This document shows, piece by piece, positions 55,039 through 64,000 of a DNA stretch of 64,000 bases (positions are counted from its first letter, which is position 1; each line of letters opens with the position of its first letter). Source of the DNA: Microbacteriaceae bacterium VKM Ac-2855 (GTDB lineage: Bacteria > Actinomycetota > Actinomycetes > Actinomycetales > Microbacteriaceae). The notes beneath the pieces are model-generated. The model searched no databases. It saw only the letters and a list, made by a program, of their open reading frames with translations, and had not been told where the DNA came from. The stretch lies in the NCBI GenBank assembly GCA_013204985.1, contig JABMLG010000002.1, positions 558,001-622,000 of the forward strand, written 5' to 3'. The position numbers and the translations under genes were made by a program.

Positions 55039-56002
55039 CACCAACGCGCCCGGCCGTAAGCCGGCCCGCGTCATCGACCACTACGTCGCTCCGCTCGAGG
55101 AGACGCCGATCGCGTCGATCGACGCGGTCAATCTCGACGAGAAGCCGAGCAACCTCTGGATCGACGCCTGGCGCGACCTGCGCAGCCGGCCGATGTTCTG
55201 GATCTCGGGGGTGCTCATCCTCCTTGTGATCTGCGTCGCCCTGTTCCCGTTCCTGTTCACGCAGACCGCGCCGAACAACGACTGCCAGCTGGCCAACAGC
55301 AACGGCGGACCGACCTCGGGTCATATCCTCGGCTTCACGAAGCAGGGCTGCGACGTGTACGCGCGAATCATCTACGGCACCTCGACGTCGCTCACCGTGG
55401 GTCTGATCGTGATCGTGATCACCACCGTCACCGGTGTGGTCGGTGGGGCGATCGCCGGCTTCTTCGGCGGCATCTGGGACACCCTGATCATGCGCGCCGG
55501 CGACATCTTCTTCTCGATCCCCTACATCCTCGCCGCCGTGGTCATCATGTCGGTCTTCTCGGAGCACCGGAACGTGTTCGTCATCGCGATGGCCATCGGC
55601 GCCTTCGCCTGGCCGACGACCGCTCGTGTGCTGAGGTCGGAGGTGTTGCGGGTGAAGCAGTCCGACTTCGTCGGAGCCGCGACCGCGACGGGACTCACCC
55701 GGATGGGCATCCTGTTCCGGCATGTGCTGCCGAACTCGATCGCCCCGGTGATCGTGGTCACCACGATCTCGCTGGGTGCGGCGATCACCGCGGAGGCGAC
55801 GCTGTCCTTCCTCGGCGTCGGTCTGCCCGGCGACGTGATGAGCTGGGGCAACGACATCAGCCAGGCCCAGCGCGACCTGCGCACGCATCCGCAGACTCTG
55901 ATCTACCCGTCGATCGCGCTGACCGTCACGGTACTGAGCTTCATCCTGCTGGGTGAGGCGCTGCGCGACGCGCTCGACCCGAAGGCGAGGGCCCTCCGAT
56001 GA
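55028..56002 (+). CDS. Peptide ABC transporter permease (OppC/DppC type)
   Basis: A 324-residue permease with a long soluble N-terminus of about 50 residues, then six helices. The EAA loop reads VLRVKQSDFVGAATATGLTR and the family ending is SFLGVGLPGDVMSWGN followed by YPSIALTVTVLSFILLGEAL. It pairs with the OppB-type subunit to form the translocation channel. ATG 55028 lies before the upstream stop; the stop codon overlaps the ATPase start (ATGA at 55999-56002). Confidence 0.93.
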   Translation: MPSDTNAPGRKPARVIDHYVAPLEETPIASIDAVNLDEKPSNLWIDAWRDLRSRPMFWISGVLILLVICVALFPFLFTQTAPNNDCQLANSNGGPTSGHILGFTKQGCDVYARIIYGTSTSLTVGLIVIVITTVTGVVGGAIAGFFGGIWDTLIMRAGDIFFSIPYILAAVVIMSVFSEHRNVFVIAMAIGAFAWPTTARVLRSEVLRVKQSDFVGAATATGLTRMGILFRHVLPNSIAPVIVVTTISLGAAITAEATLSFLGVGLPGDVMSWGNDISQAQRDLRTHPQTLIYPSIALTVTVLSFILLGEALRDALDPKARALR

Positions 56003-57708
56003 ACGACCGCAAGCCTCTTCTCGAGGTCACCGATCTGCAGGTCGGTTTCCGCACCTCCGACGGCATCAGCATGGCCCTTCGCGGCGTCTCGCTGACGATC
56101 GAGCACGGCGAGACCGTCGCCATCGTGGGCGAGTCCGGTTCGGGCAAGTCGACCACCGCTGCGGCGATCATCGGTCTGCTGCCGGGCTCGGGCACCGTCA
56201 CCGGCGGATCCGTGCTGTTCGACGGCAAGGAGCTGACCACCGCGTCGCGGCAAGAGCTCGAAGACATCCGCGGCAAGCGGATCGGCTACGTGCCGCAGGA
56301 CCCGATGTCCAACCTGAACCCGGTCTGGTCGATCGGGTACCAGGTCGAGGAGACGGTCAAGGCGAACGGCCTCGCCTCCGGTAAGAAGGAGGTGCGGGCC
56401 AAGGCTGTCGAGGTGCTGCAGAATGCGGGTCTCGCGGATGCGGACAAGCGGATGCGGCAGTTCCCGCACCAGTTCTCCGGCGGCATGCGCCAGCGCGTGC
56501 TGATCGGCATCGGTCTCGCCTCGAGCCCGCAGCTGCTGATCGCGGACGAGCCGACCTCTGCACTCGACGTGACGGTGCAGCGGAAGATCCTCGACCACCT
56601 CGCGACACTGACCACCACCGACGGCACCGCGCTGCTCTTCATCACCCACGACCTCGGCCTCGCGGCCGAGCGGGCCGAGAAGCTGATCGTGATGTACAAG
56701 GGCAAGATCGTCGAATCCGGCGCCTCGCTCGACGTACTGCAGAACCCGCAGCACCCGTACACCCAGCGACTGATCGCGGCGGCGCCGAGCCTGGCGTCGC
56801 GGCGGATCCAGTCGGCGGATGCTCCGCTGAGCGAGCACACGATCGTCGACGCGGCGGACGGGATCGACCTGATCGGTGCGGCCGAGCGCCACGTGGGCTC
56901 CACCCGCACGGCGAAGCCGATGATCGAGATCGACCACCTGACCAAGGTCTTCAAGATCCGCAAGGGCGGGCTGAAGGCGGAGGACTTCACTGCGGTCGAC
57001 GACGTCTCGTTCGCCATCCCGAAGGGCACCACGACGGCGCTCGTCGGCGAGTCCGGTTCGGGCAAATCGACGATCGCGAAGCTGGTGCTCGGGCTCGAGA
57101 CGGCGACCAGCGGCACTATCACGATCGACGGACGTCGCACCGAGAGCCTGCGCGGTCGCGCGCTGCTCGCGCTGCGCCGCTCGATGCAGCCGGTGTTCCA
57201 GGACCCGTACGGATCGTTGGATCCGTTGCACAACATCGGTAACACGATCTCGGAGCCCCTGCGGGTGCACAAGGTGGGCGACCGCCGCTCTCAGCGCGAC
57301 CGCGTCTTCGAGTTGCTCGACCAGGTCTCGCTGCCCCGGGTGATCGCGGGACGCTACCCGAACGAGCTCTCGGGCGGCCAGCGTCAACGCGTGGCGATCG
57401 CTCGCGCGCTCGCGCTGAAGCCCGAGATCGTCGTGCTGGACGAGGCCGTCTCGGCCCTGGACGTGCTGGTGCAGGCGCAGATCCTGAATCTGCTCGCCGA
57501 ACTGCAGTACGAGCTGGGCCTGACGTATCTCTTCATCACGCACGACCTCGCGGTCGTGCGTGTCATCGCCGACAACGTCCTGGTGATGCAGAAGGGCCGC
57601 ATCGTCGAAGAGGCGAGCACCGACGAGGTGTTCGGCAACCCGAAGATGGAGTACACCCGGGAGCTGCTCGCAGCGATTCCGGGAGCCGGGATCGAGCTCG
57701 GCGTCTAG
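55999..57708 (+). CDS. Fused double ATP-binding subunit of the peptide ABC transporter
   Basis: A 569-residue protein joining DppD-like and DppF-like ATPases in one chain. The first half has Walker A GESGSGKSTTAA near residue 48 and the signature FSGGMRQRV near 166. The second half has Walker A GESGSGKSTIAK near 351 and LSGGQRQRVAIARAL near 456. Each carries its own Walker B (LLIADEPTSALD, IVVLDEAVSALD) and the peptide-transporter C-terminal extension is present after the first half. ATPase activity drives import of oligopeptides through the two permeases. The operon ends in a strong terminator. Confidence 0.94.
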   Translation: MNDRKPLLEVTDLQVGFRTSDGISMALRGVSLTIEHGETVAIVGESGSGKSTTAAAIIGLLPGSGTVTGGSVLFDGKELTTASRQELEDIRGKRIGYVPQDPMSNLNPVWSIGYQVEETVKANGLASGKKEVRAKAVEVLQNAGLADADKRMRQFPHQFSGGMRQRVLIGIGLASSPQLLIADEPTSALDVTVQRKILDHLATLTTTDGTALLFITHDLGLAAERAEKLIVMYKGKIVESGASLDVLQNPQHPYTQRLIAAAPSLASRRIQSADAPLSEHTIVDAADGIDLIGAAERHVGSTRTAKPMIEIDHLTKVFKIRKGGLKAEDFTAVDDVSFAIPKGTTTALVGESGSGKSTIAKLVLGLETATSGTITIDGRRTESLRGRALLALRRSMQPVFQDPYGSLDPLHNIGNTISEPLRVHKVGDRRSQRDRVFELLDQVSLPRVIAGRYPNELSGGQRQRVAIARALALKPEIVVLDEAVSALDVLVQAQILNLLAELQYELGLTYLFITHDLAVVRVIADNVLVMQKGRIVEEASTDEVFGNPKMEYTRELLAAIPGAGIELGV

Positions 57709-57742
57709 GGTCTCGGCGAGCGGTTCATCCGCCGTTCCCGAG

Positions 57743-57782
57743 GGGGACCCTCGATCCGTAGTAGGATCGAGGGTCCCCTTTT
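57743..57782 (+). terminator. Rho-independent terminator of the peptide ABC operon
   Basis: GGGGACCCTCGATCC (57743-57757), loop GTAGTA, the exact complement GGATCGAGGGTCCCC (57764-57778), then TTTT. It separates the operon from typA. Confidence 0.9.
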
Positions 57783-57811
57783 ACTACAGAACACGAGACG
57801 AGTCCGTTCAC

Positions 57812-59716
<1,905 letters not shown>

Positions 59717-59730
59717 CCTCAATCCCTTCT

Positions 59731-59764
59731 GAACGCCGCTGTCCCTTCCAGGGCGGCGGCGTTC
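59731..59764 (+). terminator. Hairpin after typA
   Basis: GAACGCCGC (59731-59739) and GCGGCGTTC (59756-59764) pair over a 16-nt loop 15 bases after the typA stop. Confidence 0.55.
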
Positions 59765-59768
59765 GGCG

Positions 59769-59853
59769 TTTCCTCCCCGGAGGAAAAACGTCGCCGGCGC
59801 GGCGAAACCGCCCGCATTCGTCCGTGTCTACGCGATTTTTCCTCGCGTGAGGA
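59769..59853. repeat. Two orphan TCCTC-N4-GAGGA palindromes next to the DUF559-like gene
   Basis: TTTCCTCC-CC-GGAGGAAA at 59769-59786 and TCCTC-GCGT-GAGGA at 59840-59853 are centred 69 bp apart, the same period as array C. The second lies 2 bases after the stop of the minus-strand gene ending at 59856. Confidence 0.6.
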
Positions 59854-59855
59854 TG

Positions 59856-60644
59856 TCAGCGCGTGGCGCCACGCGCGAGGCGATCGCGGATCATTGTCTC
59901 GACGTACGCCCAGTTATAGACCACCTGGGCATACCGAAACCGCAGCACGGCGTAGCCACCCACCTGGCTCTCGGCGTCTCTGATCCGATCGCGGCTGATG
60001 GCGGATTCTTCGTCGTGAGTTCCACCGTCGAGCTCGATGATGAGCCATCCGTCGATGAGAAGATCCACCCGGCCGACTCGCGAGACGATCACTTGGATTT
60101 CGCAGTGGATCCCGGCGACCGCGAGGCGGAAGCGGGTGAGCGACTCGATCCCGGATTCGCTGCGCCCGTCGACGAACCCGCGCAGGCGCCGGATCCGTCT
60201 GGGCATCGCGGCGAACACGGCATCCACTTCCGCGCGGCTCATCAGCCGGTGGAACAGCATGGAGTCGACGATGGCAACGGCCATGTCCGCCGGCTGGCAC
60301 TGCAGCGCGTGGCCGAGCGCCTCGCTCCGATCGACGCGAACGAGCGAGTGGGACGGGGCCGATACCCGCTGACTCCAGTGCGCGACGACCTCGGAGTCCG
60401 CGAGTTTGCGGTTCGCTGTGGGCTTGAATGCGAGGTGCAGGCGGGCGTCGGGTGGTCGGAAAGCGCCCACGAGGTCCAAGAGCGAGATGCAACTGATCCG
60501 GCCACCGAGGAGTGCGGCTCTGCGTTCATCCGGCGTCGCACTCGGCTGAGCGAACCAACCGGGTCGGAGGCGTTCGTAGCCCTCCACGGTCGGGTCGATG
60601 GAGAGAGCGCCGAGCTGGCGAGAGGTGACGATCGATTCGAGCAT
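59856..60644 (-). CDS. DUF559-type (VSR-like) endonuclease-domain protein
   Basis: A 262-residue protein with two parts. The N-terminus (SRQLGALSIDPTVEGYERLR, CISLLDLVGAFRPPDARLHL) resembles the helix-turn-helix/AbiEi-like front part of actinobacterial proteins of this type. The C-terminus has the restriction-endonuclease-like core: VGRVDLLIDGWLIIELDGGT with acidic residues, then RDRIRDAESQVGGYAVLRF. Such proteins are very common, often many per genome, in Microbacteriaceae, and are uncharacterised. ATG 60644 is chosen because CAATCT lies about 7 nt upstream; GTG 60650 is close. It is enclosed by members of the 67-bp repeat family on both sides. Confidence 0.75.
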   Translation of the reverse strand: MLESIVTSRQLGALSIDPTVEGYERLRPGWFAQPSATPDERRAALLGGRISCISLLDLVGAFRPPDARLHLAFKPTANRKLADSEVVAHWSQRVSAPSHSLVRVDRSEALGHALQCQPADMAVAIVDSMLFHRLMSRAEVDAVFAAMPRRIRRLRGFVDGRSESGIESLTRFRLAVAGIHCEIQVIVSRVGRVDLLIDGWLIIELDGGTHDEESAISRDRIRDAESQVGGYAVLRFRYAQVVYNWAYVETMIRDRLARGATR

Positions 60645-60816
60645 GTGCACCAGATTGCGCGAAGCCGAGCCCCTGTGTCGGCCAGCCGGTGCGATCCGTG
60701 GATAACTCCGCAGATTTGCACGTGTGGAGGAGAAGACGCGCGGACTCCACCCTCCCCGTGCCAGGACGGACGGCATCTTCGGGATGGATCGGGCCAGGTT
60801 CCTCCGCGTCTGCCCT

Positions 60817-62180
60817 TCTTCCTCCGGCGAGGACGAATGGCGCCGCCGAGGTGCCTCGGGCCGGGACCGTCCGCATCCGACTCGTTCTTCCTCGGGCGAG
60901 GATGAATGGTGCCGGCGTGGTGCATCGGGCCGGGTTATTCCGCATCGGCCTCGTTCTTTCTCGGGCGAGGTGCGGGCCGGGATCGTCGGCACCTGCCCGG
61001 TTCTTCCTCCGACGAGGATAGATGGCAGCGGCGAGGTGCATCGGGCCAGGATTGTCCGCGTCGGCATCAATCTTCCTCCGGCGAGGACGGATTCCGGCGA
61101 AGTACTGCAGGCCGGGATCGTCTGCACGTGCCCGGTTTTTCCTCCGGTGAGGACAAACGGCGCCGGCGAGGCACGTCGGGTCGGGTTTGTCCGCGTCCGC
61201 GCCATCCTTCCTCCGGTGAGGTCGGATGCCGCCGGCGAAGTACTTCGGCCCGGGATCGTCGGCACCTGCCCGATTCTTCCTCCGGCGAGGACAAACGGCG
61301 CCGGCGAGGCACGTCGGGTCGGGTTTGTCCGCGTCCGCGCCATCCTTCCTCCGGCGAGGACGGACGGCGCCGTCGAGGTGGATCGGGCCGGGTTTGTCCG
61401 CGTCCGCGCCAGTCTTCCTCCGGCGAGGTCGGATGCCCGGTGAAGTACTGCAGGCCGGGATCGTCGGCACGTGCCCGGTTCTTCCTCCGGCGAGGATGAG
61501 TGGCACCGTCGAGGTGGATCGGGCCGGGATTGTCCGCGTCCGCTCCAGTCTTCCTCCGGCGAGGTCGGATGCCGCCGTCGAGGTGGACCGGGCCGGGATC
61601 GTCCGCGTCGGCATCAATCTTCCTCCGGCGAGGTCGGATGCCCGGCGAAGTACTGCAGGCCGGGATCGTCTGCACGTGCCCGGTTCTTCCTCCGGCGAGG
61701 ATGAGTGGCACCGTCGAGGTGGATCGGGCCGGGATTGTCCGCGTCCGTGCCAGTCTTCCTCCGGCGAGGTCGGATGCCGCCGTCGAGGTGGACCGGGCCG
61801 GGATCGTCCGCGTCCGCCCCATTCTTCCTCCGGCGAGGTCGGACGGCGCCGTCGAGGTGGATCGGGCCGGGATCGTCCGCGTCGGCACCAATCTTCCTCC
61901 GGCGAGGTCGGATGCCCGGCGAAGTACTGCAGGCCGGGATCGTCGGCACGTGCCCGGTTCTTCCTCCGGCGAGGTCGGACGGCGCCGGCGAGGCACGTCG
62001 GGCCGGGTTTGTGCGCGTCCGCGCCAGTCTTCCTCCGGCGAGGTCGGATGCCCGGTGAAGTACTGCAGGCCGGGATCGTCGGCACGTGCCCGATTCTTCC
62101 TCCGGCGAGGACAAACGGCCCCGGCGAGGCACGTCGGGCCAGGATCGTCCGCGTCCGCGCCGTTCTCCCTCCGGTGAGGA
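60817..62180. repeat. Array C: 21 units of ~67 bp centred on TTCCTCCGGCGAGG
   Basis: Cores begin near 60818, 60888, 60957, 61003, 61073, 61139, 61208, 61277, 61345, 61414, 61480, 61550, 61620, 61686, 61755, 61823, 61891, 61960, 62028, 62096 and 62165. The core TCCTC-CGGC-GAGGA can fold as a hairpin. The segments between cores fall into two classes. The long class contains GCCGTCGAGGTGGATCGGGC and GTCCGCGTCCGCGCC; the short class contains GAAGTACTGCAGGCCGGGAT and GGCACGTGCCCGG (after cores 5, 10, 13, 17, 19 and variants at 3 and 7). No coding bias exists; open frames running through it are by-products of GC content. Confidence 0.92.
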
Positions 62181-62184
62181 CCAA

Positions 62185-63096
62185 TCAACCGGCCGGGGTG
62201 GCCGACGGCGTCGGCGTGCTCGCCTCAGCCTCCAGGGTGTCGCTGATGAACTGTACGAAGGCGTCGGCGTCGTCGTTCGCGCCGGTGTACTCCTGGCCGT
62301 TCACCAGGACGGTCGGCGTGCCGGTCAGCGCGGCGATGGCGGAGTTCGCGAGCGGACCGGTGGTGGCGCGCTCGGTCGCATCCGAGACCCAGGTGCGGAA
62401 CTCACCGCTGGTGATGCACGCGAGCACGTCCTCGTCCGTGACGCCCGCGCCCGTCACGAGCGCGCGCAGCGCGTCGTCGTCCAGGGCCGACGTGCCCTCC
62501 TCCGGTTGCTGGGCGAACAGCGCCTCGTGCACGGCGAGGAAGTCGTCAGGGTCGTAGCTCGCCACGCACGCGGCGGCGTTCGCTGCCCGGCTGGAGTAGG
62601 CGGTGCCCTGCGAGGCGGAGTCGAGGATCGCGATCGGATGGATCTCGAGGGTGATGTAGCCGGCCTTCACCCACTCCTGCAGCTGAGTCATATTGGTCGA
62701 CTCGAAGGTGCCGCAGTTCGGGCAGAGGTAGTCGACGTAGAGATCGATCGTGGCGACGCCCTTCGCCCGTATCGCGTTCTCGTCCGTCGCGATCGGTGAT
62801 CCGCCCGGCTGGATCGCCGCGGTCGTGCTGGCGGTCACTGTGGATCCGTCGCCTGTCAGAACGATGCCGTCGCTGGCCATGTTCGCCGGTCCGATGCTGG
62901 CTGCCCGCTGTTGTCCGATCAGCTGACCGGCCACGACCCCCGCGACCACCAGAACCACCACGATCGAGCCGATCTGCAGGAGCAGACGTTTGCGGTGCCG
63001 CGCGCGGCGATCACGTTCGTGCCGTTCCCGTGCCTCGATCCGCGCGAGCTCTTGGCGTTCGCGCTTGGTCGGGTTCTTCATGCCGCTCGATGCCAC
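62185..63096 (-). CDS. Membrane-anchored thioredoxin-fold (DsbA/BdbD-like) protein
   Basis: A 303-residue protein. A very basic cytoplasmic start (ERQELARIEARERHERDRRA) precedes one transmembrane helix at about 40-62 (LLLQIGSIVVVLVVAGVVAG). Outside lies a DsbA-like domain: VDYLCPNCGTF carries the CxxC redox pair at about 125-128, and TGTPTVLVNGQEY contains the cis-proline TPT. It probably forms or repairs disulfides in exported proteins. The gene ends in a Thr/Pro/Ser tail. GTG 63096 is preceded by TAGCCT exactly 6 nt upstream on the minus strand, so a leaderless start is likely; ATG 63081 is the alternative. Unit 21 of array C lies 4 bases after its stop. Confidence 0.85.
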   Translation of the reverse strand: MASSGMKNPTKRERQELARIEARERHERDRRARHRKRLLLQIGSIVVVLVVAGVVAGQLIGQQRAASIGPANMASDGIVLTGDGSTVTASTTAAIQPGGSPIATDENAIRAKGVATIDLYVDYLCPNCGTFESTNMTQLQEWVKAGYITLEIHPIAILDSASQGTAYSSRAANAAACVASYDPDDFLAVHEALFAQQPEEGTSALDDDALRALVTGAGVTDEDVLACITSGEFRTWVSDATERATTGPLANSAIAALTGTPTVLVNGQEYTGANDDADAFVQFISDTLEAEASTPTPSATPAG

Positions 63097-63315
63097 CCGG
63101 CGAGGCTAGTGTCGGCGCTTCTGCATCGGCAAAGAGTCCGCTCTTCGACTGCTGGCAGCCGGATGAGCGGCCCACGAGGTTCATCGGAGCGCCTCATCAT
63201 CGGGGCGCTCCCCGATGCCGTGATGAACCTGTGCGGACTACCATGAGTCGCACAGGCGAACACGTACTTCGATCCGAGGATGCGCGGGGTCGCCGGCACG
63301 AAACGGAGCCGTTCC

Positions 63316-63804
63316 ATGCGCACCATCCGCTCGCTTCCCGCCGCCGTGGCCATCGCGGCCGTGTTGACCATCGGTCTCTCGGGGTGCTTCGCCAACCCGG
63401 TCGAGCAACTCGTTCAGAACGGCGTGCAGGACGCGGTCGAAGGCGCCGTCGAGGGCGCTACGGGCACACAGGTCGACCTCGGCAGTGGGGGCGAATTGCC
63501 CGAAGGATTCCCGAAGGACGCCGTCCCCCTCGTCGAGGGTGAGATCGTGTACGCGGGCGGCGTCGGCACGGACGGCGGGCAAGCGTGGGCCGTGATGATC
63601 AAGGTCGCCGATCGCGACGCCGCCTACGCCGATCTGAAGCAGCGGCTGACGGATGCGGGCTTCAGCGTGAGCATGGAGTCGAACACCGAAGGCGGCGCTT
63701 TCGCCATCTTCGCGAACGACGCCTACACGGTGCAGGCCACGGTGGGCGAGAGCGGTGCCGACGGCGTCGTCGCGCAGTATGCCGTGGCGGCGACCACGCC
63801 GTGA
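63316..63804 (+). CDS. Putative lipoprotein of unknown function
   Basis: A 162-residue exported protein. Signal peptide MRTIRSLPAAVAIAAVLTIG leads to a lipobox LSGC with Cys24. The mature part begins NPVEQLVQNGVQDAVEGAVE, an amphipathic helix, followed by ELPEGFPKDAVPLVEGEIVY and an alpha-beta region. ATG 63316 has CGGAG about 7 nt upstream. No family is recognised; small lipoproteins with this EGFPxDVPL pattern are common in actinobacteria. It converges with efeB. Confidence 0.7.
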   Translation: MRTIRSLPAAVAIAAVLTIGLSGCFANPVEQLVQNGVQDAVEGAVEGATGTQVDLGSGGELPEGFPKDAVPLVEGEIVYAGGVGTDGGQAWAVMIKVADRDAAYADLKQRLTDAGFSVSMESNTEGGAFAIFANDAYTVQATVGESGADGVVAQYAVAATTP

Positions 63805-63811
63805 CGGGTCG

Positions 63812-64000
63812 TCAGGCGAAGAGACCCGACCCGACGTAGTCCTCGCCGCCGGATGCGCCCGGCGGCACCGCGAAGATCGCGGAGCCGACGTGCTTGATGT
63901 ACTCGTTCAACGCGTCCGTGGCCAGCGAGCGCTGGACATCGACGAACTGCTGCGGTGAGCGTTGGAACGACAGGAAGAAGAGCCCCGCATTCAGGCGGCC
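63812..64000 (-). CDS. efeB: EfeB-type deferrochelatase/Dyp peroxidase, 3' end
   Basis: Only 62 C-terminal residues are in the window; the gene continues beyond 64000. GRLNAGLFFLSFQRSPQQFV, then LATDALNEYIKHVGSAIFAV and PPGASGGEDYVGSGLFA match the end of EfeB, a haem-dependent dye-decolourising peroxidase that works with the EfeUO iron-uptake system and is exported by Tat. The distal haem-side residues are outside the window, so this rests on C-terminal similarity alone. Confidence 0.8.
   Translation of the reverse strand, partial: GRLNAGLFFLSFQRSPQQFVDVQRSLATDALNEYIKHVGSAIFAVPPGASGGEDYVGSGLFA

Noticed and set aside
60817-62180. CRISPR array
   Set aside because: Segments between the conserved cores are copies of two classes rather than unique spacers, the period is irregular, and no cas gene is present.
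60526-62188. Open frames of 300-550 codons across array C on both strands
   Set aside because: Same reason: irregular unit lengths change the frame, several frames are open at once, and no start or ribosome-binding site is convincing.

Overview
The window is high-GC, gene-dense actinobacterial DNA, most likely from Microbacteriaceae (a Microbacterium-like genome). The evidence is strong G/C bias at third codon positions, a mycothiol-type deacetylase/amidase (mca), DUF4245 and DUF6264-type proteins, a PIN-PhoH protein, and many genes whose start codon lies only 6-8 nt downstream of a TAnnnT -10 box (leaderless transcription). I see no rRNA or tRNA gene, no CRISPR array, and no intact prophage or insertion sequence.

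Layout. 1-13946 is a conserved actinobacterial core: mca, a small membrane protein, hemolysin III, isoprenyl transferase, phoH, fumC, DUF4245, xseB, xseA and ispH. From memory this matches the gene order of the M. tuberculosis mca-fum-xseAB-lytB-ychF segment; the glpX and ychF members lie at 16968 and 23221. 14102-15118 is a non-coding array of ten ~83-bp repeats. 15119-24294 holds central carbon metabolism (fba, glpX), a secreted beta-propeller protein, RmuC, RidA, an exonuclease and YchF. 24295-25936 is a decayed mobile island: two tyrosine-recombinase remnants, an orphan coding fragment and one intact small ribbon-helix-helix gene. The island has eroded the 3' end of an HxlR regulator gene.

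26193-32635 carries small accessory genes, an MFS transporter, PPK2 and a phosphopantetheinyl transferase. 32653-37962 holds an M1 peptidase and a 1327-residue Pls/PosA-type non-ribosomal peptide synthetase, converging with the phosphopantetheinyl transferase that probably activates it. After a DHA2-type efflux pump (38533-40020) comes the de novo NAD operon nrtR-nadA-nadB-nadC-nadS (45724 to 40243, minus strand), with an operator-like palindrome upstream. Divergent from it, a tandem glycine riboswitch leads gcvT-gcvH-gcvP (46173-50629).

50690-51285 is a second non-coding array (eight ~84-bp units) that is recognisably the same repeat family as the first. 51318-57708 has a CPBP protease-like membrane protein and a complete peptide ABC transporter operon (binding protein, two permeases, fused double ATPase) ending in a strong terminator; typA follows. 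A DUF559-type endonuclease-like gene (59856-60644) sits between two orphan repeat units and a large array of 21 units with a ~67-bp period (60817-62180), each centred on a TCCTC-N4-GAGGA hairpin. The window ends with a membrane-anchored thioredoxin-fold protein, a lipoprotein and the 3' end of efeB.

The least explained material is the three intergenic repeat arrays, with their orphan palindromes, and the short tandem duplications that span stop codons (hemolysin III, nadS) or a ribosome-binding site (MFS gene). The best regulatory predictions are a three-unit PHO-box-like element before phoH, the nrtR operator, an operator for the small RHH gene, and an operator for the efflux pump.
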